Shown here: positions 43,575 to 53,243 of the stretch, one piece after another
Position numbering within the stretch: position 1 is the first letter of the stretch
Layout: the number at the start of each line of letters is the position of its first letter
Source of the DNA: Ligilactobacillus pobuzihii E100301 = KCTC 13174
Lineage (GTDB): Bacteria > Bacillota > Bacilli > Lactobacillales > Lactobacillaceae
DNA: 64,000 nt
Assembly (NCBI RefSeq): GCF_000349725.1
Contig: NZ_KB714685.1
Span: 54,026 to 118,025, forward strand
Direction: 5' to 3'
The notes under the pieces: generated by a model
What the model was told of the DNA's origin: nothing
Seen by the model: the letters and a program-made list of their open reading frames with translations, nothing else
The model's database searches: none
Position numbers and translations under genes: made by a program

Positions 43575-44324
43575 TTGTCACTAATTAAAGATTTATATGG
43601 TCCTTTTTTTGATTTGCACAACTGGCAAACGGTGCTCACATCTGGCCAGGACTGGATGATCATCTTGTCGTTGATCTTGATCGAATGTTTGTTGTCTGTG
43701 GACAACGCCATTGTATTAGCGGCACAAACCCAGAAATTGCCCACTAAACAAGAACAAGAAAAGTCACTGTTCTATGGAATCTGGGGGGCATATTTATTCC
43801 GTTTCTTGTTGATCGGTCTTGGGAGTTATCTGATCAATTTCTGGGAGATCAAAGTCATCGGTGCCGCTTACTTAATGTACTTATCTATCAAGCATTTCTG
43901 GGGACGTGCACGTCCTCAGGATGAACAAGCAACTAAGAAGAAAAAAAAGAAAAGAAAACCGCTCCTATCACAATTCTGGTCAGTCGTACTCTCGATCGAG
44001 GCGATGGACGTGGTCTTTTCGATTGATTCTATCCTGGCTTCTCTGGCCATCTCACCTAATCCAGTGATCGTTTTGATCGGTGGTTTAGTTGGGATCCTCG
44101 CTATGCGTGGAGTCGCTGAAGTCATTATGCGCTTATTGGAGATCGTGCCTGAACTGGAAGTCGTTGCCTATGGTTTGATAGCTTTGATCGCCGTCAAACT
44201 TTTCTTGACGATCCCGGCCATTGATATCGAGATCCCAGCAGTTCTCTTTGGAGTAATTGTGATCTTGTCGATTTTAGGTGCAATTATTGTGAACCGAGTA
44301 AAAAATAATCGAGCTTCAAAATGA
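43575..44324 (+). CDS. TerC-family integral membrane protein
   Basis: A 249-residue protein with about seven membrane helices. Two Asp-bearing motifs LSVDNAIVLAAQTQKLP (about 39-55) and VLSIEAMDVVFSIDSILA (about 137-154) are the TerC hallmark. A Lys-rich cytoplasmic loop (KKKKKKRK, about 122-129) lies between. TerC proteins have been linked to manganese export and metal loading of secreted proteins. Start TTG 43575 behind AGAGGAAA. It ends against repeat copy B. Confidence 0.9.
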   Translation: MSLIKDLYGPFFDLHNWQTVLTSGQDWMIILSLILIECLLSVDNAIVLAAQTQKLPTKQEQEKSLFYGIWGAYLFRFLLIGLGSYLINFWEIKVIGAAYLMYLSIKHFWGRARPQDEQATKKKKKKRKPLLSQFWSVVLSIEAMDVVFSIDSILASLAISPNPVIVLIGGLVGILAMRGVAEVIMRLLEIVPELEVVAYGLIALIAVKLFLTIPAIDIEIPAVLFGVIVILSILGAIIVNRVKNNRASK

Positions 44325-44446
44325 GAGTGAGACAAAAGATACTTCAATTTTTTAGAACATGTTTAATGGCCGCCGATCTAACCTATTTAACGGGGTAGAT
44401 TGGCGACCCTTTTAGAATCGCAGAAGCTAGTTATGGCCTAGCTCAA
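44322..44446 (-). repeat. Intergenic palindromic repeat, copy B (reverse orientation)
   Basis: GAGTGAGACAAAAGAT start, then a hairpin between GGCCGCCGATCTAACC and GGGGTAGATTGGCGACC, then AGAAGCTAGTTATGGCC. The GAAGCC-bearing inner part is deleted. It lies between convergent terC and the flavoprotein gene. Confidence 0.7.
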
Positions 44447-44460
44447 TTTTTATTAACGAC

Positions 44461-45817
44461 TCAGATTTTAGCTAGGTGCATTGCTGCTTTGCGGCCTTGA
44501 TGAATGATCCCAGAAACGGCTGTCCCTGAACCAGGATAGTACGGACCTAACCAGCCACCTGCGTTTAAACCGGCAGCATACAAGCCAGTGATCGGTTGAT
44601 CGAAGTTGTCGAGCACCTGACTATCAGTGTTGATTTTCAAGCCGCCGATCGCCCCACCCACTGACATCCCCATGATGATCCCGTCACCAGTATTAGTTTG
44701 AGCTGACAAACAAGTTTTATGCATTAAGTCATCGTAATGCTGGCGGTTAAGTTTGAACGCTAGTGCGGGATTGTGGTCGATACTAGCTGTCGCTAACACG
44801 ACACCTTTCTTGGCTTTCACCTTAGTTGGTGTGCCTTTTTTATCAACGACTACTCCAACGACTTTTTCATTATACTGATCTTTGATCAGAGCAATAGCGG
44901 GTGAATTATACCAGAAAGTTGTCTGATTTTTGGTGGCAGCTTGTAAAAGTGCTTTAACTAAAACAGTTCCATTTCCAGCCATGCCGCCACCTTCATAAAC
45001 ATGGATCCGGTCAGCGAATAATTGGTCGTCAATGTAAGGAATGTGGCAATTACCGTACATACTAGTCCATTTGATGCCCAAGTTAGCTAGCCATTCGATA
45101 TTTTGGGGGTGCACCATAGGCAAGGTCGGTCACTAGATCTTTATCAACTGATCCTTCTCCCGCAGCTAGCCAGTATTTGGCATGTTTTTGGGGATCGTCA
45201 TTTTGATAATGTGAGAGTTTCTTCTGGTATTTAGTGTCGGAAGCTTGCAGCACACCACCAGAATAACTGGTTGAACCACCCACGATCCCGGATTTCTCAC
45301 ATAATAAAACGGACAATCCCTCGCTGACTGCTTGAGCGGCCGCAGCTAAACCGGCACCGCCGCCACCAACGATGATAACATCGTATTCAGCCGCAAACTT
45401 AGTGTCAGTTGTTGCGTAAACCGGTTTTTTTACAAGCGAAGTGTTTTGGGGTTTGCTGGTATCGACTTGCTTAGAGGCACTCGTTTGAATATCAGCACCT
45501 TCTTGGTCCAAAGAATTCGATACTTCAGGATCGATGGCTTTTTCAGGGCTTAAATCACCAGTATAAACGTGGTATGCTTTGCGTGCCGCAGCACGAAAGG
45601 CACTTGAACTAAAAGTGGCTCCTGAAATTGCATCGACTTCTACTGAATTTCTAGCTAAGATCGTGTCTTTCATTCTTTCTATTGCAAGGCTTCCGACTGT
45701 ATTAGGTTGGTAGTCGGCGTCTATTTTGGTGATCTTATTATTGTTGATCTCTAAAGTAGCTGTCACAGTTGCGTGGAAACCGATTGATTTACCTGTGTAT
45801 TTGGTTGTCTCATTCAT
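44461..45817 (-). pseudogene. Fumarate-reductase-like flavoprotein with FMN-binding domain, frameshifted
   Basis: Two frames together give about 457 residues. N-terminal FMN-binding domain (about 1-90, with DAISGATFSSSAFRAA carrying the Ser/Thr for covalent FMN), Gln/Ser-rich linker, then an FAD domain (YDVIIVGGGGAGLAAAAQAV, GGSTSYSGG) in the first frame, continuing in the second from NIEWLANLGIKW to GLYAAGLNAGGWLGPYYPGS. The break lies at a five-C run (45105-45109 as G on the plus strand); with four C the frame reads APQNIEWLANLG. The FAD part is also shorter than usual: GGAIGGLKINTDSQV runs almost directly on, so most of the substrate-capping segment seems absent. Start at 45817 after AGGAAGG. 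It may be inactive, or the base may be an assembly error. Confidence 0.75.
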
Positions 45818-46070
45818 AATAAACATCCTTCCTGAGCACGGATAGCCACAAATTGAACATAAGCATCATGTAAACGCTGTCTATAATTTCATTATAATAT
45901 ATTCACAAGATTAAACCAATGAGTATTTGTTATCAAAATGGTCTAGACTAATATAGTGGATGAAACTTGAATTGTAAGTAGAAGTACGATAAATTGGAAT
46001 TGTAGGCAGTTATTAATACTGTTAATGATGAAGATGGCCCTATGATCAAATAAAGAAAGTTGGATGTTCA

Positions 46071-46895
46071 ATGTATAAAATAATTACAAGTGATATGGAC
46101 GAAACTTTGTTGAATGATAATAAAACGATCACACCTAAAACGATCGATGCTATCAAAAAGGCGAGTGATGCTGGAGTACATTTTGTCCCTAATACTGGGC
46201 GTGGCTTTAGGAGTATTCAACATAACTTGATTGATCTGGGCTTGAGCCAAAAGCCCAATGAGTATGTGATCTCAAATAATGGCGCTGTAATCGTAGAAAA
46301 TAAGGAAAACCAAATCTTACAAGTCAATCCTTTACCCTTTGATGTTGTTGAACAGATCTTTGAAATCGGGATGCAAGAAAATGTGTGTGTCCACGTTTAT
46401 ACTGTGGATGATTTATATATTTGGAACCTCAATGATGATGAAAAAGATTATTTAACGGGTCGGGTTAAGGATTGGCATATTATTCGTGGAACTGATATTA
46501 AGTTCTTGCAAGATACACCAATCACTAAAATTATTTTCAATATTGATGAAGAAGCTCGGCGGATCTCTGTGCAAGACTATGTGCATGAACATGTTAAATT
46601 TGCTTTGAATGTCAGTTTTTCCTCAGCTCGTTATATTGAATTTAACGATCCATCGGCCGATAAAGGGCAAGCAACTATGGCATTGGCTGAAAGATTAGGG
46701 ATCAAGCCAAGTGAAGTAATTGCAGTGGGTGATAACAACAATGATTTACCAATGATCAAGGCTGCTGGTTTAGGCATTAGTGTTGCTAATGGGCAAGATT
46801 ACTTGCAAAGCGAAGCGGACTACGTGACGCAAGCTGATAATAACAATGATCCGATGGTCGAGATCATCAATAAATTTATTTTTAATGAAAAGTAG
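46071..46895 (+). CDS. HAD-superfamily Cof-type hydrolase
   Basis: A 274-residue cytoplasmic sugar-phosphate phosphatase of the Cof/YxeH group (type IIB cap). Motif I TSDMDETLLND at residues 5-15 with nucleophile Asp and acid/base Asp, motif II VPNTGRG, cap domain at about 85-190, motif III KGQATMALAERLG with Lys, motif IV VGDNNNDLPMIKAAGLGISV. Substrate unknown; family members act on phosphosugars or flavin phosphates. Nine bases before trxA, so co-transcription is likely. Confidence 0.9.
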   Translation: MYKIITSDMDETLLNDNKTITPKTIDAIKKASDAGVHFVPNTGRGFRSIQHNLIDLGLSQKPNEYVISNNGAVIVENKENQILQVNPLPFDVVEQIFEIGMQENVCVHVYTVDDLYIWNLNDDEKDYLTGRVKDWHIIRGTDIKFLQDTPITKIIFNIDEEARRISVQDYVHEHVKFALNVSFSSARYIEFNDPSADKGQATMALAERLGIKPSEVIAVGDNNNDLPMIKAAGLGISVANGQDYLQSEADYVTQADNNNDPMVEIINKFIFNEK

Positions 46896-46903
46896 GTAAT
46901 AGT

Positions 46904-47227
46904 ATGGCAGTCGAAATAACTGCGGACAATCTGTCAGAAGTCACTGCTACAGGTTTAACATTAGTTGATTTTTGGGCGGATTGGTGTGGGCCATGCCGTA
47001 TGTTGGAACCAGTGTTAGAAGAACTGGAAGAAGACTTTGATGGTCAAGTTGAATTTGCCACACTTGATGTGGAAGAACAGCGAGATTTGACACAAGAATA
47101 CAACGTGATGAGTATTCCCACTTTGATTTTATTTAAAGATGGTGTCGCGAAAGAAAAAATTACTGGCTACAAACCTAAAAAGGCTCTTAGCCAGTATTTA
47201 ACACAAAAAGTCCAAGAAAATAATTAA
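46904..47227 (+). CDS. trxA: Thioredoxin
   Basis: A 107-residue thioredoxin, normal length, with the active site WADWCGPCRMLEP at residues 26-38, the cis-proline segment MSIPTLILFKDG near 73, and the GYKPKKALSQYL end. Reduces disulfides in the cytoplasm using thioredoxin reductase (not in the window). It follows the HAD gene in one likely operon and ends in repeat copy C. Confidence 0.95.
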   Translation: MAVEITADNLSEVTATGLTLVDFWADWCGPCRMLEPVLEELEEDFDGQVEFATLDVEEQRDLTQEYNVMSIPTLILFKDGVAKEKITGYKPKKALSQYLTQKVQENN

Positions 47228-47228
47228 A

Positions 47229-47452
47229 AATTGTGGGACCGTCACAAAATTAGTTATGTGAATCTAGAAGGGCCGTTAAACTAACCAAGAAATGGGTTAG
47301 TTTGGCGGTCCTTAAATGTGTTTTAGAAGATTGAAGCCTTACTGTAACAACGATTGCGTTATTCTGGTCCTTCACTTTGCTACGTACACCCTAAAATAAC
47401 GCAATCATCGTTACAAATCGACTTTCAAACATCTTTTGTCTCACTCTCCCTT
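47229..47452. repeat. Intergenic palindromic repeat, copy C (full length)
   Basis: Starts GTGGGACCGTCACAAAA; a first hairpin pairs AGGGCCGTTAAACTAACC with GGGTTAGTTTGGCGGTCCT; then AGAAGATTGAAGCC, GATTGCGTTATT, CTTTGCTACG, AATAACGCAATC, CGTTACAAATCGACTTTCAA and ATCTTTTGTCTCACTCTCCC. Outer ends pair. It lies after trxA. Confidence 0.8.
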
Positions 47453-47715
47453 AAGCGTATTTTAAAGGATTGAAGTTTTACTCTTATTTTTGGATTTAAA
47501 GCTTGGTTGAATTAGATGAAGTCGGGAAAATAATATTGGATAATATGTTAGATGGGCCAGACGTAAAGTAACTAGGCCAGTAAATAAATAATTCACTAGT
47601 ATTATCTAAATCGTGATAGCGATTTGTTTATTTAATAGCTAAATCAGAGAGAGTTTGATATCATTAAAATGATTTCAGAAAATTTGCAACCGAAAAGGCT
47701 AGAACGGAGGTCAAC

Positions 47716-48111
47716 ATGCAAGCTAAACAAATTAGAGTAATTGCTGAACTTGTAACGGTCATTGTGATCATTGTTTTTGCCTGGATCGCGCTAAAACCAG
47801 CACGTGTTACTGATGAACATTATATTCTTGATCACGGTAAGATCGTGTACGATGGTCAAGTGTTTAAAGATAAATTTAATGGTCAAGGTAGCTTGAAATT
47901 AAAGAATGGTGATCAGTATCGCGGGCATTTTAAAGACGGTCGTTTCGATGGTCAAGGCATTTTTAAATCAAATGAGGGTTGGCAATTTAGGGGTCACTTT
48001 TCTAAGGGAGAGGTAACTGGACAAGGTAAATTAACCACTAAAAATAACAAAATCTATCAAGGGGTGTTTGCGAATGGAAACTTTAAACAAACCAAAAAGA
48101 CTCAGGATTAA
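47716..48111 (+). CDS. Membrane-anchored MORN-repeat protein
   Basis: A 131-residue protein with one N-terminal transmembrane helix (about 7-27, IAELVTVIVIIVFAWIAL) and then about four MORN repeats: YDGQVFKDKFNGQGSLKLKN, GDQYRGHFKDGRFDGQGIFK, GWQFRGHFSKGEVTGQGKLT and KIYQGVFANGNFKQ. MORN repeats form a beta-hairpin sheet that mediates membrane or protein contacts. CGGAGGT precedes the ATG. Its last 38 bases overlap the OatA-like gene, so translation is coupled and the two probably act together at the cell surface (inference). Confidence 0.82.
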   Translation: MQAKQIRVIAELVTVIVIIVFAWIALKPARVTDEHYILDHGKIVYDGQVFKDKFNGQGSLKLKNGDQYRGHFKDGRFDGQGIFKSNEGWQFRGHFSKGEVTGQGKLTTKNNKIYQGVFANGNFKQTKKTQD

Positions 48112-50002
48112 GTGGTTTAGCCTTGTGCGGATCACTGGGTTATTTTTAGTATTAGGCTATCATTTCTTTCAAAATACTTACCCTGGTGGTTTTGTCGGAG
48201 TTGATGTGTTCTTTGCTTTTTCAGGATTTTTGATCACTTCATTGATGATCGATGAGTTTTCCTCCAGCGGGGCGTTTGGTTTGAAAAGTTTTTATCAACG
48301 GCGTTTTTATCGGATCGTACCACCGTTGATCTTATCAGTCCTGATCGTGATCCCGTTTACTTATTTAGTCGGTTCTGACTTTATTACGGGCATCGGTAAG
48401 CAGGTCGCAGCGGCTTTTGGTTTTGTGACTAACTATTTTGAAATTGCGACAGGAGGGAGCTATGAAAATAACTTCATTCCGCATTTGTTCGTGCATACTT
48501 GGTCGTTGGCCGTTGAAATGCATTTTTATATTATTTGGGGCTTTTTAGTCTATCTGTTTTCAAAGACGATCCACTTTGTTTCTGGTGGTCGTCGCAAACA
48601 AACGCAAAGCTTTCGAACCATAATTTTTTTAGTTTCGGCATTTTTTGCTATTTCTAGTATTGTGGGAATGAAAATTGGTGGGCAAGGTTTAAAGGATTTT
48701 TCACCAGTGTATTTCTCGAGTTTAACGCACTGTTTTCCCTTTTTTCTTGGAGCTGTTCTCGCTACTTTAACGGGTATCGCAACTTTGCCTGCTTCATTTG
48801 CCCGTCAAGTAAAGGAAAAATGTACTGCTTCTAGAGCCGTTTTGTTGATGTTAGTAGGTTTGGCCGGTTTATTGATCATTACATTCAAACTAGATTTTAG
48901 TGCAACGTTTACTTATCCATATGGAATGGTCTTAGCAGTCTTGTTAGCAATGACAATGATATTAGGGGCTCGGATCCTGCATGAAAAAACGCCCAATATC
49001 AAAGAACCATGGCTTTTTGGTTTCTTAGCGGATTGTTCATACAGTGTGTATTTGTATCACTGGCCTTTATATGTGATCTTTTCGCATCGAATGAGTAATG
49101 GTTGGGCGGCAATTTGGACGACTGTTTTAAGTTTTTTATTTGCTGCTTTTTCTTATTATTTGGTCGAACCATTGATCGCTGGACGACGGGGACATTTATT
49201 TGGTCAACGGGTGTCGGGCAAAGCACTTACTTTACCGCTTACCGCGCTGATCGCAGTCTTGTTAATAATAACTGGTGTGACGGCCTATAATGCACCACGG
49301 ATGTCGAAATTAGAAAGAAATTTGTGGATCGGTGGGATCTATCAGGGTGAAGATGGCGTTAAGAGTGCTAAAGACACTGTCATGGCACAAGTTAAGCCGC
49401 CCAAAAAGAATCCCGCTACTAAACAAAAGACAGATACGAATGACTACCGGGGACATAATAAAAAAAGTACGGCTGCTAAGTATAAATTACCTTCAGGTGT
49501 TTCGATCATTGGGGATAGTGTGACTCTCGGAACAAGACGATACTTGGAACCACATGTAGCTGACGCTTCGGTCGATGCTGAAGGGGATCGTAAGTTGAAT
49601 CAGGCCCATGAAGTGATGGTTGAACAACAGAAAAATAATACCCTACGTGAATTTGTCGTGATCTGTGTTGGGACTAATTCGCTTAATGATTATGAACAAC
49701 AAGCCAAAAAAATCATTGCTGACTTGAAACCTGGGCATAAATTAGTTTTCATGACGCCTTATGACAAAACAGCTACGGCTTCATGGAACTCAACTAAGTT
49801 GGCACAATTTGAACGGACCTTGCCGGATAAGTATGACTGGATCACTATTGCCGATTGGGGGAAGATCGCACCGCAACATCCAGAGGTGTTTGATGGGACC
49901 GATGGTGTTCATTTTGCCGGACGCGCTGCTGGTGATCGATTGTATGCGAAAGTGATCAATGATGGGCTGATCGAATCCGCTAAGGGCCCAGCGAAAAAAT
50001 AG
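48074..50002 (+). CDS. OatA-like acyltransferase with SGNH domain (probable peptidoglycan O-acetyltransferase)
   Basis: About 642 residues. N-terminal acyltransferase-3 domain with some ten to eleven membrane helices (about 15-400): RITGLFLVLGYHFFQNTYPG has the catalytic His context, then FYQRRFYRIVPPLI and HTWSLAVEMHFYI. After a Lys-rich linker the outside SGNH domain (about 475-640) has Ser in SIIGDSVTLGTR, Asn in VICVGTNS and the Asp/His pair in DGTDGVHFAG. OatA moves acetyl groups from the cytoplasm to N-acetylmuramic acid and gives lysozyme resistance. Substrate might instead be another wall glycan. ATG 48074 follows GGGGTG. Ends at repeat copy D. Confidence 0.88.
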   Translation: METLNKPKRLRIKWFSLVRITGLFLVLGYHFFQNTYPGGFVGVDVFFAFSGFLITSLMIDEFSSSGAFGLKSFYQRRFYRIVPPLILSVLIVIPFTYLVGSDFITGIGKQVAAAFGFVTNYFEIATGGSYENNFIPHLFVHTWSLAVEMHFYIIWGFLVYLFSKTIHFVSGGRRKQTQSFRTIIFLVSAFFAISSIVGMKIGGQGLKDFSPVYFSSLTHCFPFFLGAVLATLTGIATLPASFARQVKEKCTASRAVLLMLVGLAGLLIITFKLDFSATFTYPYGMVLAVLLAMTMILGARILHEKTPNIKEPWLFGFLADCSYSVYLYHWPLYVIFSHRMSNGWAAIWTTVLSFLFAAFSYYLVEPLIAGRRGHLFGQRVSGKALTLPLTALIAVLLIITGVTAYNAPRMSKLERNLWIGGIYQGEDGVKSAKDTVMAQVKPPKKNPATKQKTDTNDYRGHNKKSTAAKYKLPSGVSIIGDSVTLGTRRYLEPHVADASVDAEGDRKLNQAHEVMVEQQKNNTLREFVVICVGTNSLNDYEQQAKKIIADLKPGHKLVFMTPYDKTATASWNSTKLAQFERTLPDKYDWITIADWGKIAPQHPEVFDGTDGVHFAGRAAGDRLYAKVINDGLIESAKGPAKK

Positions 50003-50020
50003 AAAATAAATGCTCCTAAA

Positions 50021-50247
50021 AATGGCAAGGGGCTGGGACAAAACTAGCTGTGTGGTTATAAAAGGGCCATCGATCTATCCCATTAAATGGGTTAAATCGA
50101 TGGCCCTTAAACGTGTTCCAAAAGATTGAAGCCATACTGGAACAACTATTGCGTTATCCTGGTTTTTCGCTTCGCTACGACCCAAAATAACGCAATCATC
50201 GTTACAAATCGGCTTCAAAACATCTTTTGTCTCACTCTCTTGCCATT
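50021..50247. repeat. Intergenic palindromic repeat, copy D (full length, most complete)
   Basis: Ends are AATGGCAAG (50021-50029) and CTTGCCATT (50239-50247), perfect inverted repeats. Inside: GGGACAAAA/TTTTGTCTC outer stem, first hairpin AGGGCCATCGAT... with ...ATCGATGGCCCT, then AAAAGATTGAAGCC paired with GGCTTCAAAACATCTTTT enclosing TTGCGTTAT/ATAACGCAA. This is a three-way-junction shape. It separates convergent oatA-like and lacD genes and can end transcription both ways. Confidence 0.85.
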
Positions 50248-50251
50248 TTAC

Positions 50252-51235
50252 TTATGGCTGAATCTTACTTTCCCATGATGAAGCTGTAGCTGCAAGAACT
50301 TCGTTCAAATCTTCGATGTTCTTACGACCAGTTGTCCGCATCCATTCACGACCTGCTTCTTCTCCATCTTTAGCAAATGGTTCGATCGAATGACGCCATG
50401 TGGCACGTCCACAAAGCACACCGTTAAAACTAGAACTTGCTTCATGAGCAAACTTCAAAGTTTCTTGGAAGAGTTCTGCAGAAACACCAGCACTCAAGAA
50501 GATAAATGGTACTCCAGCAGTAGCCTTGTCTTGTTCTTTAAAGAAATTCAAAGCTTGCTCTTTACTGAAGATAACTTCATTATCACCGTTATAGCCTTCA
50601 ACATAGTCCATGTTGACCGGAACTTCAACCTTCAAAACGTCAACGTTATAACGATCTTTGGCAAATTCTTCAACCATGGCGTTAACCTTGTGTGGTTTTA
50701 CCTTGGCATATTCTGCACTCTTTGTATCATCAATATTTGCGTCATATGACATTAATTCCAAGAAGAATGGCATATCTTCAGCAACACATTCGTCACCGAT
50801 CCGTTCCACAAATGCTTGTTTCTTCCGATTGATCTCTTCGCCTTCATCAACGTCATAGTACAACATAAACTTAATCGAATCTGCACCAGCTTCTTTTAAG
50901 CGTTTAACAGACCAATCAGCCAACAAGTCTGGCATGTGGCCAGGTGCTGTTGTGTCATAACCTGTCTTTTCATAAGCAGTTAACAAACCACAATCAGCAT
51001 CACGTTGTGCAGCAGCTGGCAAGCCATATTCTGGATCCAGTAAGATCGCAGAAGCATATTTTGTTAATTCAGAAGAAATAACTTTCTTAAATTCAACAAT
51101 ATCATCTTCATTAGCAGGTTTATTAGCTGCTGCAGCTAACATTTTCTTCAAAGAACCACGTTGGTCGATCGCTAAAGCAGCAATTACACCATTTTCATTG
51201 GACATACGTTTTAAAGCTTCAATTTTGTTAGACAT
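50252..51235 (-). CDS. lacD: Tagatose 1,6-diphosphate aldolase
   Basis: A 327-residue class I (Schiff base) aldolase, normal LacD length. It splits tagatose 1,6-bisphosphate into dihydroxyacetone phosphate and glyceraldehyde 3-phosphate; LacD also accepts the fructose and other stereoisomers. LALDQRGSL-like [14 protein letters not shown] at about 20-33, [16 protein letters not shown], and the active Lys in [10 protein letters not shown] near 206. [13 protein letters not shown] matches the phosphate-binding end. AAAGGAG precedes the ATG. Last gene of the leftward fru/tag operon. Confidence 0.95.
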   Translation of the reverse strand: MSNKIEALKRMSNENGVIAALAIDQRGSLKKMLAAAANKPANEDDIVEFKKVISSELTKYASAILLDPEYGLPAAAQRDADCGLLTAYEKTGYDTTAPGHMPDLLADWSVKRLKEAGADSIKFMLYYDVDEGEEINRKKQAFVERIGDECVAEDMPFFLELMSYDANIDDTKSAEYAKVKPHKVNAMVEEFAKDRYNVDVLKVEVPVNMDYVEGYNGDNEVIFSKEQALNFFKEQDKATAGVPFIFLSAGVSAELFQETLKFAHEASSSFNGVLCGRATWRHSIEPFAKDGEEAGREWMRTTGRKNIEDLNEVLAATASSWESKIQP

Positions 51236-51269
51236 TTAGATAACTTCTCCTTTTCAACAGCGATTTTTG

Positions 51270-53222
51270 TTATTCGTTATATTCCTTAAAAAGGTCGTAA
51301 ACCTCATCTGCGTTATTGGCATTTTTTAATTTTTGAATAAAATCTTGATGAGTTAACAATTTAGCAGTGTCTGATAGATAATTAAGGTGAGCGCCATCAT
51401 CTTCTTCAGGAATTAAGAAAGAGATTATTGTGTTAACTGGTTTCCCATCAAATGTTTTCCACTCAACTTCATTTTTAAGTCGGAAGATCATCATTTTAGA
51501 AGTCTTGATACTGCTATCTTGAGCATGTGGAATGGCAATTCCTTGTTCCATTCCGGTAGATCCTTCTTGTTCTCTTTGTAAATATTTTTGATAAACTGCT
51601 TGTGAATTTGTAATTAAACCTTTGTCTTCAGCAAACGTACTTAATTGGTGTAATACATCATTTCGACCAGTTGCAGTGACATCAAAAGCAATATTGTTAA
51701 CACTTAAAATTGATGCTGGCGAGTTGTCCTTTTCGATTGCAGCAGAATTTTGATCTGATAACTCTTGGTTTTCAACATTATTGTTATTTGTTTCAGTAAA
51801 CTCGGGCTGTTGCTGACTTTTCTTTCTGTATGAGTGCTCTGCTATCATTGCTAGTAATATCCCGGAAGCAACAGAACCAATCAAAATATATACGACCCAT
51901 AAAATGGGATGATTTACTAGAGGTAATACGATAAAACCACCATGTGGTGCTGGGACTTGTATTTTAGAAAAGTATGTTAGAACAGCAGCGATAGATGATC
52001 CAACCATGAAGGCGGGAATATTCATTAGTGGATTTGTCGCTGCAAATGGGATCGCACCTTCTGTGATGTGGGTCGATCCTAGTAGAAAGTTAACATAACC
52101 TGCACTACGCTCTTCTTTTGAATATGCTTTTTTGTTAAATAAAACAGCAAAACCGGTTGCTAACGGTGGGGCAATACATGCTGCTGAAACGCCAGCCATA
52201 AAGAAATAATTGCCTTGAGCTAAAAGTGCGGTACCAGTTAAATATGCCGCTTTGTTTAAAGGACCGCCAAAGTCAGCTGCTGATAAGCAACCAATAATGA
52301 TACCTAAAAGAAGTGGAGTTGTGTTTTCCATGCCTTTTAAAACGTCCATCATACCAGTGTTTAATGCTTTCATTGGAACATTGATAAGCATCATAAGCAT
52401 TCCGGCTGTGAAAACACCTAAAACAGGGTAAAGAAAAATCGATTTTAATCCCCTGAATTGTTTGTCTGGTAAAGGCTTTAAGATTTTTTGTAGTCCTAAA
52501 ATAACGAGTGCTGCAATGTAGCCACCAACGATAGCTCCTAGAAAACCTGAACCACCATTGAATGCAATCATCCCGACAGCGAAGCCGACAACTAAACCAG
52601 AACGTTTAGCAATTGCTTCACCAATGTAAGCAGCAAGTACTGGAACCATTAAGTCCATGGCTGTTCCGCCCACAGTGTTTAGCATATAAGCAAATTGATT
52701 AAATTGGTCACTCTTGGGATCTGCAGAATAGATCCCCCAAAAGAAAGATACCGCTGTCAAAACACCGCCAGCTACAACAAGTGGTAGCATGTGTGAAACA
52801 CCGTTCATTAAAGAAGTATAGATAATGTTACCGATTGATTTTTTTTCTTCACTGTTTGAACTTTGTATTTCATCGTCATTACTTCTGGTATTACTAGATT
52901 CGTGGATCGGGGCATTATCAGACAAAGCTAATTCGATCAACTTGTCTGAATCACTGATGGCCTTGGCGACTTTTACATTAACGAGTTTTTTACCAACAAA
53001 ACGATCAGGATCTACGTCGATATCTGAAGCAATAATAACTGCTTTTGCGTTTTTAATTTCATTAGAAGTTAACGAGTGTTCTATTCCTGCTTGTCCGTGA
53101 GTTTCTACCTTAATAGATAAATGTTTGTTTTTTGCTGCTTGTTCTAAGGCTTCTTCTGCCATAAAAGTATGTGCTATACCTGTAGCACAGCCAGTAGCTG
53201 CAACAATGTCATAATTAGTCAT
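51270..53222 (-). CDS. fruA: PTS fructose-family EIIBCA fusion
   Basis: A 650-residue fused transporter in the order IIB-IIC-IIA. IIB (about 1-100) has the phosphorylated Cys in AATGCATGIAHTFMAEEALE. IIC (about 135-480) has about nine membrane helices with GGPLNKAAYLTG. IIA (about 510-650) has the phosphorylated His in GIAIPHAQDSSI. It imports and phosphorylates fructose or tagatose. It lies between a PfkB kinase and LacD; with LacD, a tagatose route (import, phosphorylation to the bisphosphate, cleavage) is as likely as fructose, and such PTS-based tagatose operons are known in lactobacilli. AAGGAG precedes the ATG. Confidence 0.92.
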   Translation of the reverse strand: MTNYDIVAATGCATGIAHTFMAEEALEQAAKNKHLSIKVETHGQAGIEHSLTSNEIKNAKAVIIASDIDVDPDRFVGKKLVNVKVAKAISDSDKLIELALSDNAPIHESSNTRSNDDEIQSSNSEEKKSIGNIIYTSLMNGVSHMLPLVVAGGVLTAVSFFWGIYSADPKSDQFNQFAYMLNTVGGTAMDLMVPVLAAYIGEAIAKRSGLVVGFAVGMIAFNGGSGFLGAIVGGYIAALVILGLQKILKPLPDKQFRGLKSIFLYPVLGVFTAGMLMMLINVPMKALNTGMMDVLKGMENTTPLLLGIIIGCLSAADFGGPLNKAAYLTGTALLAQGNYFFMAGVSAACIAPPLATGFAVLFNKKAYSKEERSAGYVNFLLGSTHITEGAIPFAATNPLMNIPAFMVGSSIAAVLTYFSKIQVPAPHGGFIVLPLVNHPILWVVYILIGSVASGILLAMIAEHSYRKKSQQQPEFTETNNNNVENQELSDQNSAAIEKDNSPASILSVNNIAFDVTATGRNDVLHQLSTFAEDKGLITNSQAVYQKYLQREQEGSTGMEQGIAIPHAQDSSIKTSKMMIFRLKNEVEWKTFDGKPVNTIISFLIPEEDDGAHLNYLSDTAKLLTHQDFIQKLKNANNADEVYDLFKEYNE

Positions 53223-53243
53223 TCTTATTCACTCCTTGTATTT

